Below are positions 22,230 to 32,753 of a DNA stretch of 64,000 nt, piece by piece (positions within the stretch are counted from its first letter, which is position 1; each line of letters begins with the position of its first letter). The DNA is taken from the NCBI RefSeq assembly GCF_000471905.2, contig NW_006499997.1:1787815-1851814 (forward strand). The letters run 5' to 3'. A program made the translations under genes and the position numbers. The DNA comes from Amborella trichopoda (lineage: Eukaryota; Streptophyta; Magnoliopsida; Amborellales; Amborellaceae). The notes below the pieces were generated by a model. That model searched no databases. It worked only from the letters and a program-made list of their open reading frames with translations, and had not been told where the DNA came from.

Positions 22230-22241
22230 AGAGGGGCAAGC
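22230..22241 (+). other. Polypurine tract of element 4
   Basis: AGAGGGGCAAGC directly before LTR start TGTTTGAAG. The same position in elements 1 and 2 (minus strand) reads GGTGGGGCTTGT and TGTGGGGCATGT. Confidence 0.6.
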
Positions 22242-23560
22242 TGTTTGAAGACATTTGTCAACACCTTGGGTCCTCGATGCTAAATAAAAGCGAAGTCAGT
22301 CAATAAAGCCCTAACTTACAGTAGTTATCGACAGTCTCAAGATCACCCCAGAATGAGTGAGGATCTTCCTAAGGACCCCAAAATGCCATCTGCCAAGTTT
22401 CGTTGCAATTCGACATGTCTAAGGTAGTACAAACGAAGAAATAGTCTCGAAAAAATCGGTCTCTACCACCCTGAAATAGACCCTATAACTGGAACCCTAT
22501 ATTTGGAGCGTTAAATGGTTATGGGATCACCACCATTGGATCCAACATGGTCGAAAACCTTTAAGGGTCAAGTTTCGGCTTAAACGGACGTTTCATGACA
22601 AAGTTATGAGCGAAACGTTGAAAAGGGGTAGGCCACACGCTATTCTCGTGTGTCGTCCCTACACCAAAATCCATTTTAAAGAATACTGGTTTTTGTAGTC
22701 ACAAATAGAAGCTTTCGGGACTCATATCTCCCTCGTTATGATACGGGTCGTTCTCAAAATTTGTGAATGTGTTTGTCTCGTCAAGACGAGTGTTTTGATA
22801 TGTGACGCGTCTTGTGACGATGTTCGAGCAGGGAGAAAATCTAGAGAGAAGATGATGATTCGAGAACAAGAGTTGCAAAGAATCAGCCTTAGGACATCCC
22901 ACTTGAGCAACTAGATCACGGTGCTCGCGTACCCAATCAACGCGAAACCCGTTGCATTGTATGTGTAAGGTCAGGGGCTATGTCTGGTCCAAACTCTGTG
23001 CGTGATGAATGGTTAGATTTGGTATACGACGACGTTAAATTTGCTATAGAATTATGGCTACTGAAATCCAAGTTCCAGCCAAAAACCCAAGATGGTAAAA
23101 TCTTCCTTCGAGCGTGAAATCGAGCTGCATTTGTTGCAACACGATCGTGACGACATGCTCAGTGCAATTCAGTGAAGAAATCAAGAAAATACATCAAGAA
23201 ATGAGTGCACTATTGATTGGAAGTTTTCAACATTCATATAAATTTCAGGTCACATGATCGTGGCCTAAAAACACAATCCATGGCTCAAAGATAATATCAA
23301 ATTGATCGTCGTGTCAAGCCCAACGAGAAAGCGATCATCTTTTGGTCAAATGGGTGCCAAAGCAACCTCGAATCGGCCTAGGAAAATTGAACACGTTCTA
23401 TGGTTGCAGCAGGGACTGTTTTGAAATTTCATACATAGTTGGGCAAGGGAAAAATCATAGTTTTGCACCCATTTTTAGATTTTATTTTAATTTTAATTAA
23501 TTCTAATTCTCATCAATTAAATTAGATTTTGGGTATCCACTTATGTTTTGGGCCCAATTC

Positions 23561-23568
23561 TATAAATA
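23561..23568 (+). promoter_or_regulatory. LTR promoter TATA box, element 4
   Basis: TATAAATA, preceded by GGGCCCAATTC. Aligned sites occur at 31206-31213 (plus), 34057-34064 and 48038-48046 (minus). Confidence 0.75.
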
Positions 23569-23689
23569 TCGCGCCATGTCTCATTGTAAAGGGCTTCAAC
23601 TTCAAGAATAAAAATTAAGGGGTTTAGTCTTGAGATTGTGGCATGTCTTGGAGAGAGAGGAGAGAGAATAAAATTCTGGTACCTCTCGA

Positions 23690-25775
23690 TGAAGGTAACT
23701 TTCTCTCTCATCCTCTCTTCTCTCTCTCCTCTTCTTTCGTTCACTCTCTTCTCTCTTCTCTTATTTCTTTCTCTCTCTTCTTCTTCTTCTTTCTTTATCT
23801 CTCTTCTTCTTCTTCTTATTCAGTCTTGATCTCTTTTCTCTCACTCGACATGCACGACAATAAGCATCGTCGTGCACGTCTCACTCTTCTCGAACTCAAA
23901 CAGGCACGGCAGTAAGAATCATTGCGCATGTCTCTCTTTATCTCTCCTCTTCTCCTTTTCTTTAGCTCTCTCTTCTCTACCTCAAACATGCACGACAGTA
24001 AGCATCTCCATGCATGTCTCTCTCTCCTCTTCTCCTTCTCTCCGTCTCTCTCTTCTCTACCTGAAACATGTACGGCGGTAAGCATTGTCGTGCATGTCTC
24101 TCTCTCTCCTCTTTCTTTCCTCCCTCCCTTCTCTTTCTCTCTGTTCTCTGTTTCTCTTTCTTTCATTGTCTTTCCTTTTCTCTCTCTCTATTCTTTCCTT
24201 TCTCTCTTCACCTCAGTCACACATGGCGGTCCCCATCGTCGAGCATGATGCCCTCATTCTCCTAGAATATGCACAATGAACCAGACCTTAACCCGAGTGG
24301 TGGGTCAGGCCTCAGTTCAACTTCCTCTTTCACCATCTCGTGCATGGCGATGCTCATCACCGTGCACAACATTTCTTCCCCATCCTCTGACAAGGACATT
24401 GAACAGGGCCCTTTCCCAAGTGACGGGTTGGGTCTGAGTCCCTTCTGACGTGCACGGCGATGCTTATTGTCGCACGCATCTGTCCTGTTCTCTTCCTATC
24501 ATGGACAGTGGAACCCATCGCTGCCCATGTTCTCTCTTACCTTCTCTCTCCTATCATGGACGACAGAACCCATCGTCGTCCATGTTCTCTCTTAACCTAC
24601 TTCTCTTATCATGGATGGAGGAACCCATCGCCGTCCATGTTCTCTCTTATCCTGTTTCTCCTATCATGGACGGCAGAACTCATTGTCGTCCATGTTCTCT
24701 CTTACTCTTTTTCTCCTGTCATGGACTCTGGAGACTAATGACATCCATTTTCCTTCTCCCCTTCCCTCTTTCTCTCTCTTCTGTCATGGATGACAAAACC
24801 TCATCGCCATCTATGCTTCTTCCTTCTCTTCTTCTCTTCTGTCATGGACCGCGGAACCCCATCGTTTACCATTCTTCATCTTTCTTTTTTTCTTACCTTT
24901 CTTCTTTCTTCTCTCTTCTCTCTCTTTCTTCTCCCTCGTCTCTCTTCTTTCTTCTCTCTCCTCTTTCTTCTCCCTCTTCTTTCCTCTCTCTCCCTTTTCT
25001 TCTCTTTTTTCTCTCTTCTTTCTTCTCTCTCCTCTTTCTTCTCTCTCATCTCTCTTTTATCTTCTCTTTCCTCTTTCTTTTCTCTCTTCTTTCTTTTCTT
25101 TCTCTCTTCTTTCTTCTCTCTTCTCTTTCATCTTTCTCTTCTTTATTCTTTCTTCCCTCTCTTCTTTCATCTCTCTTCACTCTTTCTTCTCTCCTCTCTT
25201 TTCTCTCTCTTCTTTATCTCATATTCCTTCTTCTCTTTTCTCTCTTTTCTTTCTTCTTTTTCCCTCTCTTCTTTCTTCTCTCTTTTCTCTCTCCTCCTAC
25301 TCTTCTTCTTTTCTCTTCTCTTCTTCTTTTCTCTCTTCTTTGTTCACGTCTTCTTCTTGCTCTTATGTCTTCTCTCTTATCTCTTCACTCTGCCCTCTTC
25401 TTCCTCTCTTCTCTCTTATCTCTCTTTCTTCTTTCTTTCTTCTCCCCTATTCTTTCTTCTTTCTTCCTTCTCTTCTCTTCTCTTCCTTTCTTCTCTCTTA
25501 TCTCTCATTCCTCTTTTTTTCTTCTCTCTTCCTTCTCTTCTTCTTCTTCTCTCCTCCATTCTCTTCTTCTTCTCTCTCTTCTCTTCTTCTTCTTCTTCTC
25601 TCTCCTCTTCTCTTTATCTCTCTTCTTCTTATCTTTTCTTCTATTTTTTTCTCCTCTCTTTTTCTCTCCTTGCTTCTTTTCCTTCTTCTCTCTCATTATT
25701 CTTCTCTCACTGCTTCTTCTCTTCTCTTCTTTCTCTTTTTCTTCTCTCTCTTTTTTTTTCTTCCTCTCTCGTTGA
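23690..25775 (+). repeat. Hairpin-repeat array and CT-rich tracts in LTR R/U5
   Basis: Two parts. From 23847 to about 24870 short inverted repeats recur, separated by CT-rich spacers, with about 56-bp spacing in the right half. An example is CATGGACGAC (24555-24564) and GTCGTCCATG (24575-24584), a perfect 10-bp stem with a 10-base loop. From 24870 to 25775 there is nearly pure CT. Long open frames across this stretch (24450-25775 and others) encode only Leu, Ser and Phe runs and are composition artefacts. Confidence 0.8.
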
Positions 25776-26539
25776 CTAAGGGACAGGCTAAATCTAGCAC
25801 TGCCATGGTGGTCTCGTAGTCGAGTAGTATTGTCGTCGTGCCAGTCTGAGTTACCATGCCCGTCTTACTGCTACAACAGACTAGCCATCATCAGTGTTGG
25901 TTCTATCATTGAGTAGTATTGCCATCATATCGGTCTGAGTTACCGTGCCCATCATGATGCTCGGTCAGACTAGCCATTATGCTAAGCTGGTTGGTGTTGG
26001 TTTTATAGTTGAATAGTGTTGCCGCCGTGCTGGTCTGAGTTATTGTGCCCGTCTTGCTACCACGCAAAATCAGTCATTGTATTGGTCTAGCCACTATGTA
26101 AGTCTAGCCACTTGGTCAAATTTCTCTTTCTTCTCTTCTCTTTCTTCTGATCTATTTCTTTATTCTCCCTTCATCACCCAAAGACAAGGTGGGATCCCTT
26201 GGCCCACTTGTCTTGTAAATTGACTATGTGTGTGATTGCAGAAACAGAAGAGTACAGGTCAAGGGAGGCGATTTCGAATCAATTGCAGGACTGGGGGGCT
26301 TTCCGTCGTGATTTAAGAAAGCACCCATGCGAGTTAGCCCGAGTGAGTCACAGACCCAGGTGAGGTGTGTCCCGCCTCACAACAAATTCCTCTCTCATCG
26401 ATTGGTGTACCTACCCTTGTTTCATAACAAGGTTTCCGATAGAGCGGTCTCAAGTCTCGAGTTCTCCTTGAAACTCGAGACATGTGTCACTAGGCCGTCC
26501 CGACCCGGGGGGCGAGATCGAGGCACCTAACCAGCAAGA

Positions 26540-27050
26540 CCTAACTTTGTGATATCCGTAAGGTGCCTGCTTTGAGCGTATTGTAGGGCTTGATCTTAGG
26601 ATTTTATGGTGCATCCTTTGAGCGTATTGTATGGTCATGATTGATATCAATGTGGTGCGTGATTTGAGCATATTGCCTGGCCATGATTAATACCAGTGAG
26701 GTGCCTGCTTTGAGCATATTGCAGGACCTGACTTTGTGATATTGATAAGGTGCCTTCTTTGAGAGTATTGCAGGGCCTGACCTTGTGATTCTGTGGTGCA
26801 TGCTTTGAGCTTATTGCATGGTCGTGATTTATACTGGTAGGGCACCTGCTTTGGCTGTATTGCAGGGCCTGCCTTTGTGATTCTATACTTTGGTGGTGCA
26901 TACTTCAAGTGTGTTGCATGATTGATATTAATAAGGTACCTGCTTTGGGCGTATTACAGAACTTGACTTAGTAATCGATACTCGTAAGGTGCCTACCTTG
27001 TGAGTATGATCGAACCTGACTTGGAGATTGATACCAATGAGTCAGGTAGT
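26540..27050 (+). repeat. 46-bp tandem repeat, about 10 copies
   Basis: Units of the form GCCTGCTTTGAGCATATTGC followed by AGGGCCTGACTTTGTGATATTGGT, period about 46 bp with some longer units. Related units recur at 29740-29845, on the far side of the chromovirus-like LTR. Confidence 0.85.
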
Positions 27051-27266
27051 AGTTGCGGATTTGTTGAGATTTCAATTTTGCATGACTGGATTGATATGGT
27101 ATCTGAATTTTTATAGCATGACACTCTAAGCATTGGTATAACATATTAAGTATAGGTATATGTTGTAGGCAGTTGTAGTAGGAAGCAGCGTGTATATGGG
27201 TACCCTCCCTCTATTGTTTGGTTTCATATGTATGATTTTGGGGACAAAATCTATTTTAAGGGGGGG
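27051..27266 (+). mobile_element. Chromovirus-like 3' end with polypurine tract
   Basis: The stretch GGGGACAAAATCTATTTTAA followed by GGGGGGGA (to about 27267) is the usual end of plant chromovirus (Tekay/Del type) internal regions before the 3' LTR. No integrase or chromodomain coding sequence precedes it. Confidence 0.6.
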
Positions 27267-29880
27267 ATGATGTAAGGACCACAAATTTTCATGGGCGTGA
27301 GACGTGCACGGCAATCGGGTCATATGAAGGAAAGTTGTTGCTACGCATGTCGCTGAGTTAAAACTGCGCATGACAAACACATTAAAGAAGAGGAGAGCGA
27401 GAGGGCAGCGCCGTGTGTGAAGATAAAAGAAAAGACTAAAGAAGAGGTAACGTCACATGTGCATGGGAGTAGCACCACATGTGTCAGAGAGCAACGTCGA
27501 GTGCGTAAAGAGTAGCATCACGCATGTAGGTAACGTTGTGCGTGTCGAAGGAGCATCGTCGCACTCTAAATGAGCACCGCCGCACATGTCACTGCCACGA
27601 GTGAAAGAGAAGATTTGATTGATGTCGTACATGTCAGCGTCATGCCTGTCATTATCGTACCTATCAGCATCGTGCCTATCAGTGTCGTCCCTGTCGACGT
27701 CGTGCATGGTAGTGGTCATCCCTAGTGTTTCCCAACTATCGGGAGTATTAAGCCCTCTCCCCTTCCATCTCACTGCCATTTGCCCCTTTTTCTCTCATAC
27801 TTCTTTCTCTCTCTAGAGCTAGATAGAACTTGTTGTTGTGCCCTTTAAGAAACCACCACTTTAAGCTTCAAGTGGCCTGCAGGTAGAGATTTGAAGCCAT
27901 CGTGAGCATAGGTAAGTAGGTTTAGTATCTATGCAACACTTAATTGGTAGTGATCAAATTTGAGTAATAAAGATAAGCAAAATTATAGAATGAAGGATAG
28001 TTAAAATGAGTTTTGAATGATTGATTATAGCAAATAAACTTGTTAGTTGTGGAAATATGTAGAGTAGCTCACTTGCAAGACTAGTTTAACATGAATAAGG
28101 TTTTGCATTAAAGTTTATCTTAGCTTGTGAGATGTCATGGGTTATTTGAAGCATGTCAAAACTTGCAAAAAGGAATTTCCAAGAACTGTGAGGGTTTTTT
28201 TCTTGAACTTTTCAGTAGCCAAACAATGTCCAAATAGGCTCAAATCAGTCTTGAATGAAAGATATGCTTGTCTACTACAATTTTTCCATTAAATCATGTT
28301 AAAATTTTATATGGGTTAAGAGTTATGTCCCGAAATGTGGGGGTATATCATTATTCATAGTTGCTGAGATTTCCAGCAACTGTCACCTATTTTGCATCGA
28401 GTTTTGACCTATCCAATGATGTCCAAATGTCTTGAAACTACCACCATTTGAAATATTCATGAATGAGCTTAGAGTTTCATGTTGAACTCATTTTGAAATT
28501 CCTCGTAGATTGAGAGTTATACCCCAATATTTGGGATATGCCACTGTCCACGGTTGTGGGAAATTCCAGCAACTGTCATTCACTTTGTGCCGAGGTTCGA
28601 CCTATCAAATGTTGTCCAAACACCTTCAAACCACCTCTATTTTAAAGACCTATGTGTAAAATTAAAGTTTCACTTTTAAATCATTTTGAAATTATCCCTA
28701 GATTGGGAGTTATACCTCCGAGAAGAAAGGTACGTCATTGTTACTCGTCAACAAGAATTTCAGTCCTGTGTTCGTCTTGAAAACATACTGCTTTATGCTC
28801 AAACCCTGGCCAATGTGTTCGAACCATGAGTGAGTCTATTTCAAAATTGATTTTGGAACCATACCAAAACCTTCCACGACTTGAGAACGATGTCCCATTT
28901 TCACGAGGATGTCATGGTTATGAATGTAGAGGAATTGTGCACTCTTTTCTGAACCCCACTCAAGTAACAAAGTGTTGTAAATAGATATTAATAAGCTCAA
29001 GTGCTATGTGATAGTTTCATGTGATGAATACTACACGATTAAATGTCATAGTGTTATGTGAACAATGCTATATGACCATACCATACGTGGTAAGTAACAA
29101 GTGCAATTGCCATGTAGTAGTTCATTGATGAATGTTACATGATGAATGCCATAGTGCAAATGCGATAAAGTGTCATAAATGCTCATTGATAAGTGTGAGT
29201 GTCATGATATAGTCCTCTTATGTTGGATGTTTCATGCTAAGTGTCATAGTGTTACATGACATCTATATATTTGTGTACAAGACTAAAACTTTGCATGATG
29301 AGACTGAAATTATTCGTCAAAAGGCACTGACACTGTGATAATGACCCTTACACAATGGGACACCCATTGGTAGTGGGTAACATTATGTTATACTGTTATA
29401 TTATGATAAGGACCACTATGCAATGGGATACCCATTGGTAGTATAACGTGGTATGTGATAAGTGCTAAATGATTACTGAGCACACTTTGCTCACTTAGGA
29501 TATAAATGCATAATAATGAGACCCACTCCGTGATGACATGGTAAGCATAATGTGGTACTGATGGGCGAGTATGAACTTGTCACTTGACGTGATATGTGAT
29601 GGGTGTGATGGTCCGGGTGATACAAGCTAGAGTGGTATGAAGTATTACGCAATCAGATACCCATTGGTAGTATAATTGACGTGATGAATGCCATATGATT
29701 CCTTTAGCACGCTTTGTGCATATTGCATGATCAATATTGATATGAGGGGGTGCCTGCTTTGAGAGTATTGCAGGGCCTATCTGTGTGATTGATACCAGTT
29801 ATGTGCATGCCTTGGGTGTATTGCATGACCTAACCTTGTGAGTGCTATGGAATGAAAATATGCTCTATTAGGAAATGAAG
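27267..29880 (+). repeat. Chromovirus-like LTR, partial or diverged
   Basis: Starts TGATGTAAGGACC after the polypurine tract. It contains a CT-rich stretch at 27780-27820, then GCATAGGTAAGTAGG (about 27910), and a long AT-rich half. The right end is unclear because the next recognisable sequence is LTR 3 at about 30130. No primer site with the usual tRNA-Met sequence was found, so a 3' or solo LTR is more likely than a 5' one. Confidence 0.5.
28140..28890 (+). repeat. About 185-bp diverged tandem repeat
   Basis: Four units, each with a GAGTTATACCCC-type motif, a CCAGCAACTGTC-type motif and a CCAAACA/TGTCCAAAT motif. Such diverged leader repeats are common in Tekay/Del-type LTRs. The right-hand units are the most decayed. 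Confidence 0.65.
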
Positions 29881-30130
29881 TATGCTCCATTGTAATAAGA
29901 ATGTATGTTGTAAAACATGTTCAGTTATAAATGAATGAGTGATATTGAGAAATGGATAGTAAGATAAATAGTGATGGTACTCATAAATGAAAGATTTTTT
30001 GAACTGCTAATTTACATGATATCGAATATCTGAATTGTGATTTCTGATTATATATGACATTCGCATTACGATTTCTTATAATTTAAAGAACTATTTATGA
30101 CGAATGGATAAACTTAATAATGATGCATGG
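28891..30130 (+). other. AT-rich repeat-bearing stretch without genes
   Basis: Recurring CATGTGATGAATG, GTGTCATAGTG and ACCCATTGGTAGT motifs, then two to three 46-bp-type units (29740-29845), then plain AT-rich sequence. It probably belongs to the chromovirus-like LTR as far as about 29880. No coding frame is supported. Confidence 0.5.
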
Positions 30131-31205
30131 CACCTAGATCTGCTTTTTGGACTTCATAGCTCATTCCATTATGAGACCACCTCTATTGGATCCGGCACAG
30201 TAAAAAACCCTTATGGGTCAAGTTTCGACTTAATCAGACTCTTCAGGACAAAGTTATGGGTAAAAGATCGAAATGGGGTAGGTCACACACTATTATCATG
30301 TGCCCTCCCTGCACCAAATCGCCATTAAAAGTAACCGTTGTTACAGTCTCGAGCAGTGACTTTCGAGACCTATATCTCACTCGTCTCGAGTCGGATCATG
30401 CTCAAATTTTGTGAACATGTTCATCTCATCAAGACGAACGTTTTGATTTATGACACGCCCTGTAAAAACTCTAGAATAGGGAGAAAATCTAGAGAGAAAC
30501 TGATGATTTGTGAAGGAAGTTGCAGGAAATTTAAAAGCGACACGTCCTGCTCGAGCGGCCATATCACGGTATTCGTGAATCGGATTGACACAAGACAAGT
30601 TCCATCGAGTGTGTAAGGTCCACGACTACCATTGGTCCGAACCCTGCACGTGATGAACGGTCGGATTTCATGCGTGAAGTCAATAAAATTTCTATAAATT
30701 CTTATCGTCGAAATTCAGATTTCGACCAAAACCTAAGACTACAAAATCTTCATCCGAGCACGAAATCTAGTTGTGTTTGTTGCCACACAATCACGATGGC
30801 GTGCTTAGTGAAATATAAAGAATAAATCACCAAGAAAGATCAAGATATGAACATAATATCGATCAGAAGTTTTCAAGATTCACTCGAATTTCAAGTCACA
30901 TGATCGTGGCTTAAAAACACAATCCGTGGCTTGAGGTTTGTATCAAAACGATTGCCATGACGATCCCTACCAGAAAGCAATCATCTTTTTAATAAACGAG
31001 CACCAGAATAACCCCGGATCATCCATGGAAGATCATGCACGTTTTAAGGCAGCAACAGGGACTGTTTTGAAATTCCATGTATTATTAGGCAAGGACAAAA
31101 CAATTATTTTGCACCCATTTTTAGAATTTCTTTTAATTCAAATAAATTTTAATTATCATCAATTAGGATAGATTTTAGCATCCACCCATGTTTGGGGCCC
31201 AATTC

Positions 31206-31213
31206 TATAAATA
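31206..31213 (+). promoter_or_regulatory. LTR promoter TATA box, element 3
   Basis: TATAAATA preceded by GGGGCCCAATTC, aligned with 23561 in LTR 4. Confidence 0.75.
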
Positions 31214-31499
31214 CATGCTAAACCTAATTGTAAAAGGAGCCCCTCATACTTTCAATTCATCAATAAAGTTTGAGTTTTTGCATTGAGTTGGATAGGCATG
31301 TCTTGTAGAATGTGAGAGAGGAGAGAGAATAATTAAGCCGGCAACCCTCTTCACCAAGGTAATTATCTCTTCCTTTCTTCTCTCTCCCCTTCTTTTTCTC
31401 TCTATACTCTTCCTCTCCTTCGGTTTCTTTTCTCTCTCCTTCTTTCTCTTTCTTTTCTTTCTTCTTCTTTTCTCTGCTTCTCTCTCTTCTTCTCTGAGA

Positions 31500-32680
31500 A
31501 CATGCACGGCTATGGAAGAGCTATGCATGCCTCTATCTTCCTCTTCTTCTCTCTATCTCTCTCATCTCCATCTCAAACGTGCACAGCAGTAACCAGTGTC
31601 ATGTATCTTTATTTTCTTTCTCTCTTCTCTCTCTTCTTCTTCTTCCTCTTCTCCTTCTTTATTTATTCTCTCTTAGCTCTATCTTTCTCTTTGCTTCTCT
31701 GTATCTGAATGTGCTCGATGATGGCAGTGTCATGCATGAACTTCTCTCTCTTTTTTATTTTCTCTCTCTAACACACACGGCAGTGGCAGCACCATGCGTG
31801 TTTCCTTCTCTCTCTCTCTCTCTCTCTTTCTCCTCTGGCCCTTTCCTAATCTCTCTCCTTCTTTCTCCTCTAACTCTTTCCTAATCTCCCTCCTTACTTT
31901 CCTTTTCTCTCTCTTCTTTCTTTTTATCTCTCACTATTCTCCTTTCCTTCTCTCTCTACTTTTCTTTTCTCTTTCTCTTCCCTAAACCCTCTTTCTTCCT
32001 CCCTGTCTTTCTTTCTCTCACCCTGTTATTTCTTTTCTCTCTCCTCTCCAGTCGTGCATGGCGATACCCATCGCTGGGCATGACATTCCCATTCTTCCCT
32101 TATCCTCAAGAAACATGCATAGTGAGCCGAGCCTTAACCTGAGTGGTGGGCTAAGCCTTTGTTCAAGTTTCCCCTTCCACATGTTGCGCACGGTGATGCT
32201 CATCGTCGTGCATGACATTCCTTTCCACATTCTTTGATAAGGACATTGAATTGAGCCCTTTCCAGAGTGGTGGGTCGGATCGTGTCTGAGTCTCTTACGA
32301 CACGAGTGGCGATGTCTAACGTCGCATGTGCCTTTCCCTTTCTCATTCCAGTCTCTCTCTTGACATGGGCAGCACAACCCTTCGCCATCTAAATTCTTTC
32401 TCTCTCCTCTTTCCTTTGTAATAAGCAGTGGAACCCATCGTCATCCATGTCCTTTTTCTCTCCCCTTTCCTTTGTCATAGGCGACAAAACCCATCACCAT
32501 CCATGTGCTTTCTCTCTCTTCTTTCCTTTATCATGAGCGATAGAACTCATGGTCATCCATGTTCTTTCTCTCTCCTCTTTCCTTAATCATGGGCAACAGA
32601 ACCTCATCGCCATTCATGCTTCTTTCTCTTTTCTCTATCCTTTGTCATGGACAGCAGAAGTTCATCGTCGTCCATGCTTC
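31500..32680 (+). repeat. Hairpin-repeat array in LTR of element 3
   Basis: About a dozen short inverted repeats, for example CATGGACAGC...GTCGTCCATG at 32646-32676 and CATGAGCGAT...GTCATCCATG from 32533. Their order and spacing follow LTR 4 in the right half. Arms have drifted, but several changes keep G-U or Watson-Crick pairing. Confidence 0.7.
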
Positions 32681-32753
32681 CTTCTTTCTTGTTTTTCTCT
32701 CATCTTTCTTCTTTCTCTTTCTTCTCTTCTCTCTCCTTTCTCTCCCTTTTCTT

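Larger units (their letters stand above)
18600..22241 (+). mobile_element. Element 4: 3' internal part, plus orientation
   Basis: Reverse-oriented relative to elements 1 and 2. From left to right: antisense leader, antisense TATA (18983-18992, minus), degenerate about 21-bp repeats (19190-19445), reversed 35-bp arrays (19690-20400, 20740-20830), conserved spacer, 50-bp array and the polypurine tract, then the LTR. No gag or protease is present; its 5' part is lost at about 18595. Confidence 0.75.
22242..26533 (+). repeat. 3' LTR of element 4, expanded to 4.3 kb
   Basis: Starts TGTTTGAAG and ends GGCACCTAACCA. U3 (22242-23560) is the reverse complement of 48050-49320. The TATA box is at 23561. 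R/U5 holds hairpin repeats and CT tracts (23690-25775), a block with GACTAAGGGACAG (from 25773), and the conserved U5 end (26180-26533). It is 1.5 times the length of element 2's LTR because of the CT tracts. The flanking base string GCAAG (26534-26538) is a candidate target duplication, with no partner found. Confidence 0.8.
30130..32753 (+). repeat. 5' LTR of element 3, left part
   Basis: Colinear with LTR 4 from about 22500 to 24880: U3, TATA box at 31206-31213, CT tracts and hairpin repeats (31500-32680). The first 250 bp of the LTR are missing. It is interrupted at 32753 by element 2 and resumes at 49321. Confidence 0.8.

Noticed and set aside
24450..25779. Long plus-strand open frames (329 and 441 residues)
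   Set aside because: They cross CT-rich simple sequence and encode almost only Leu, Ser and Phe. All plus-strand frames are open there for composition reasons.
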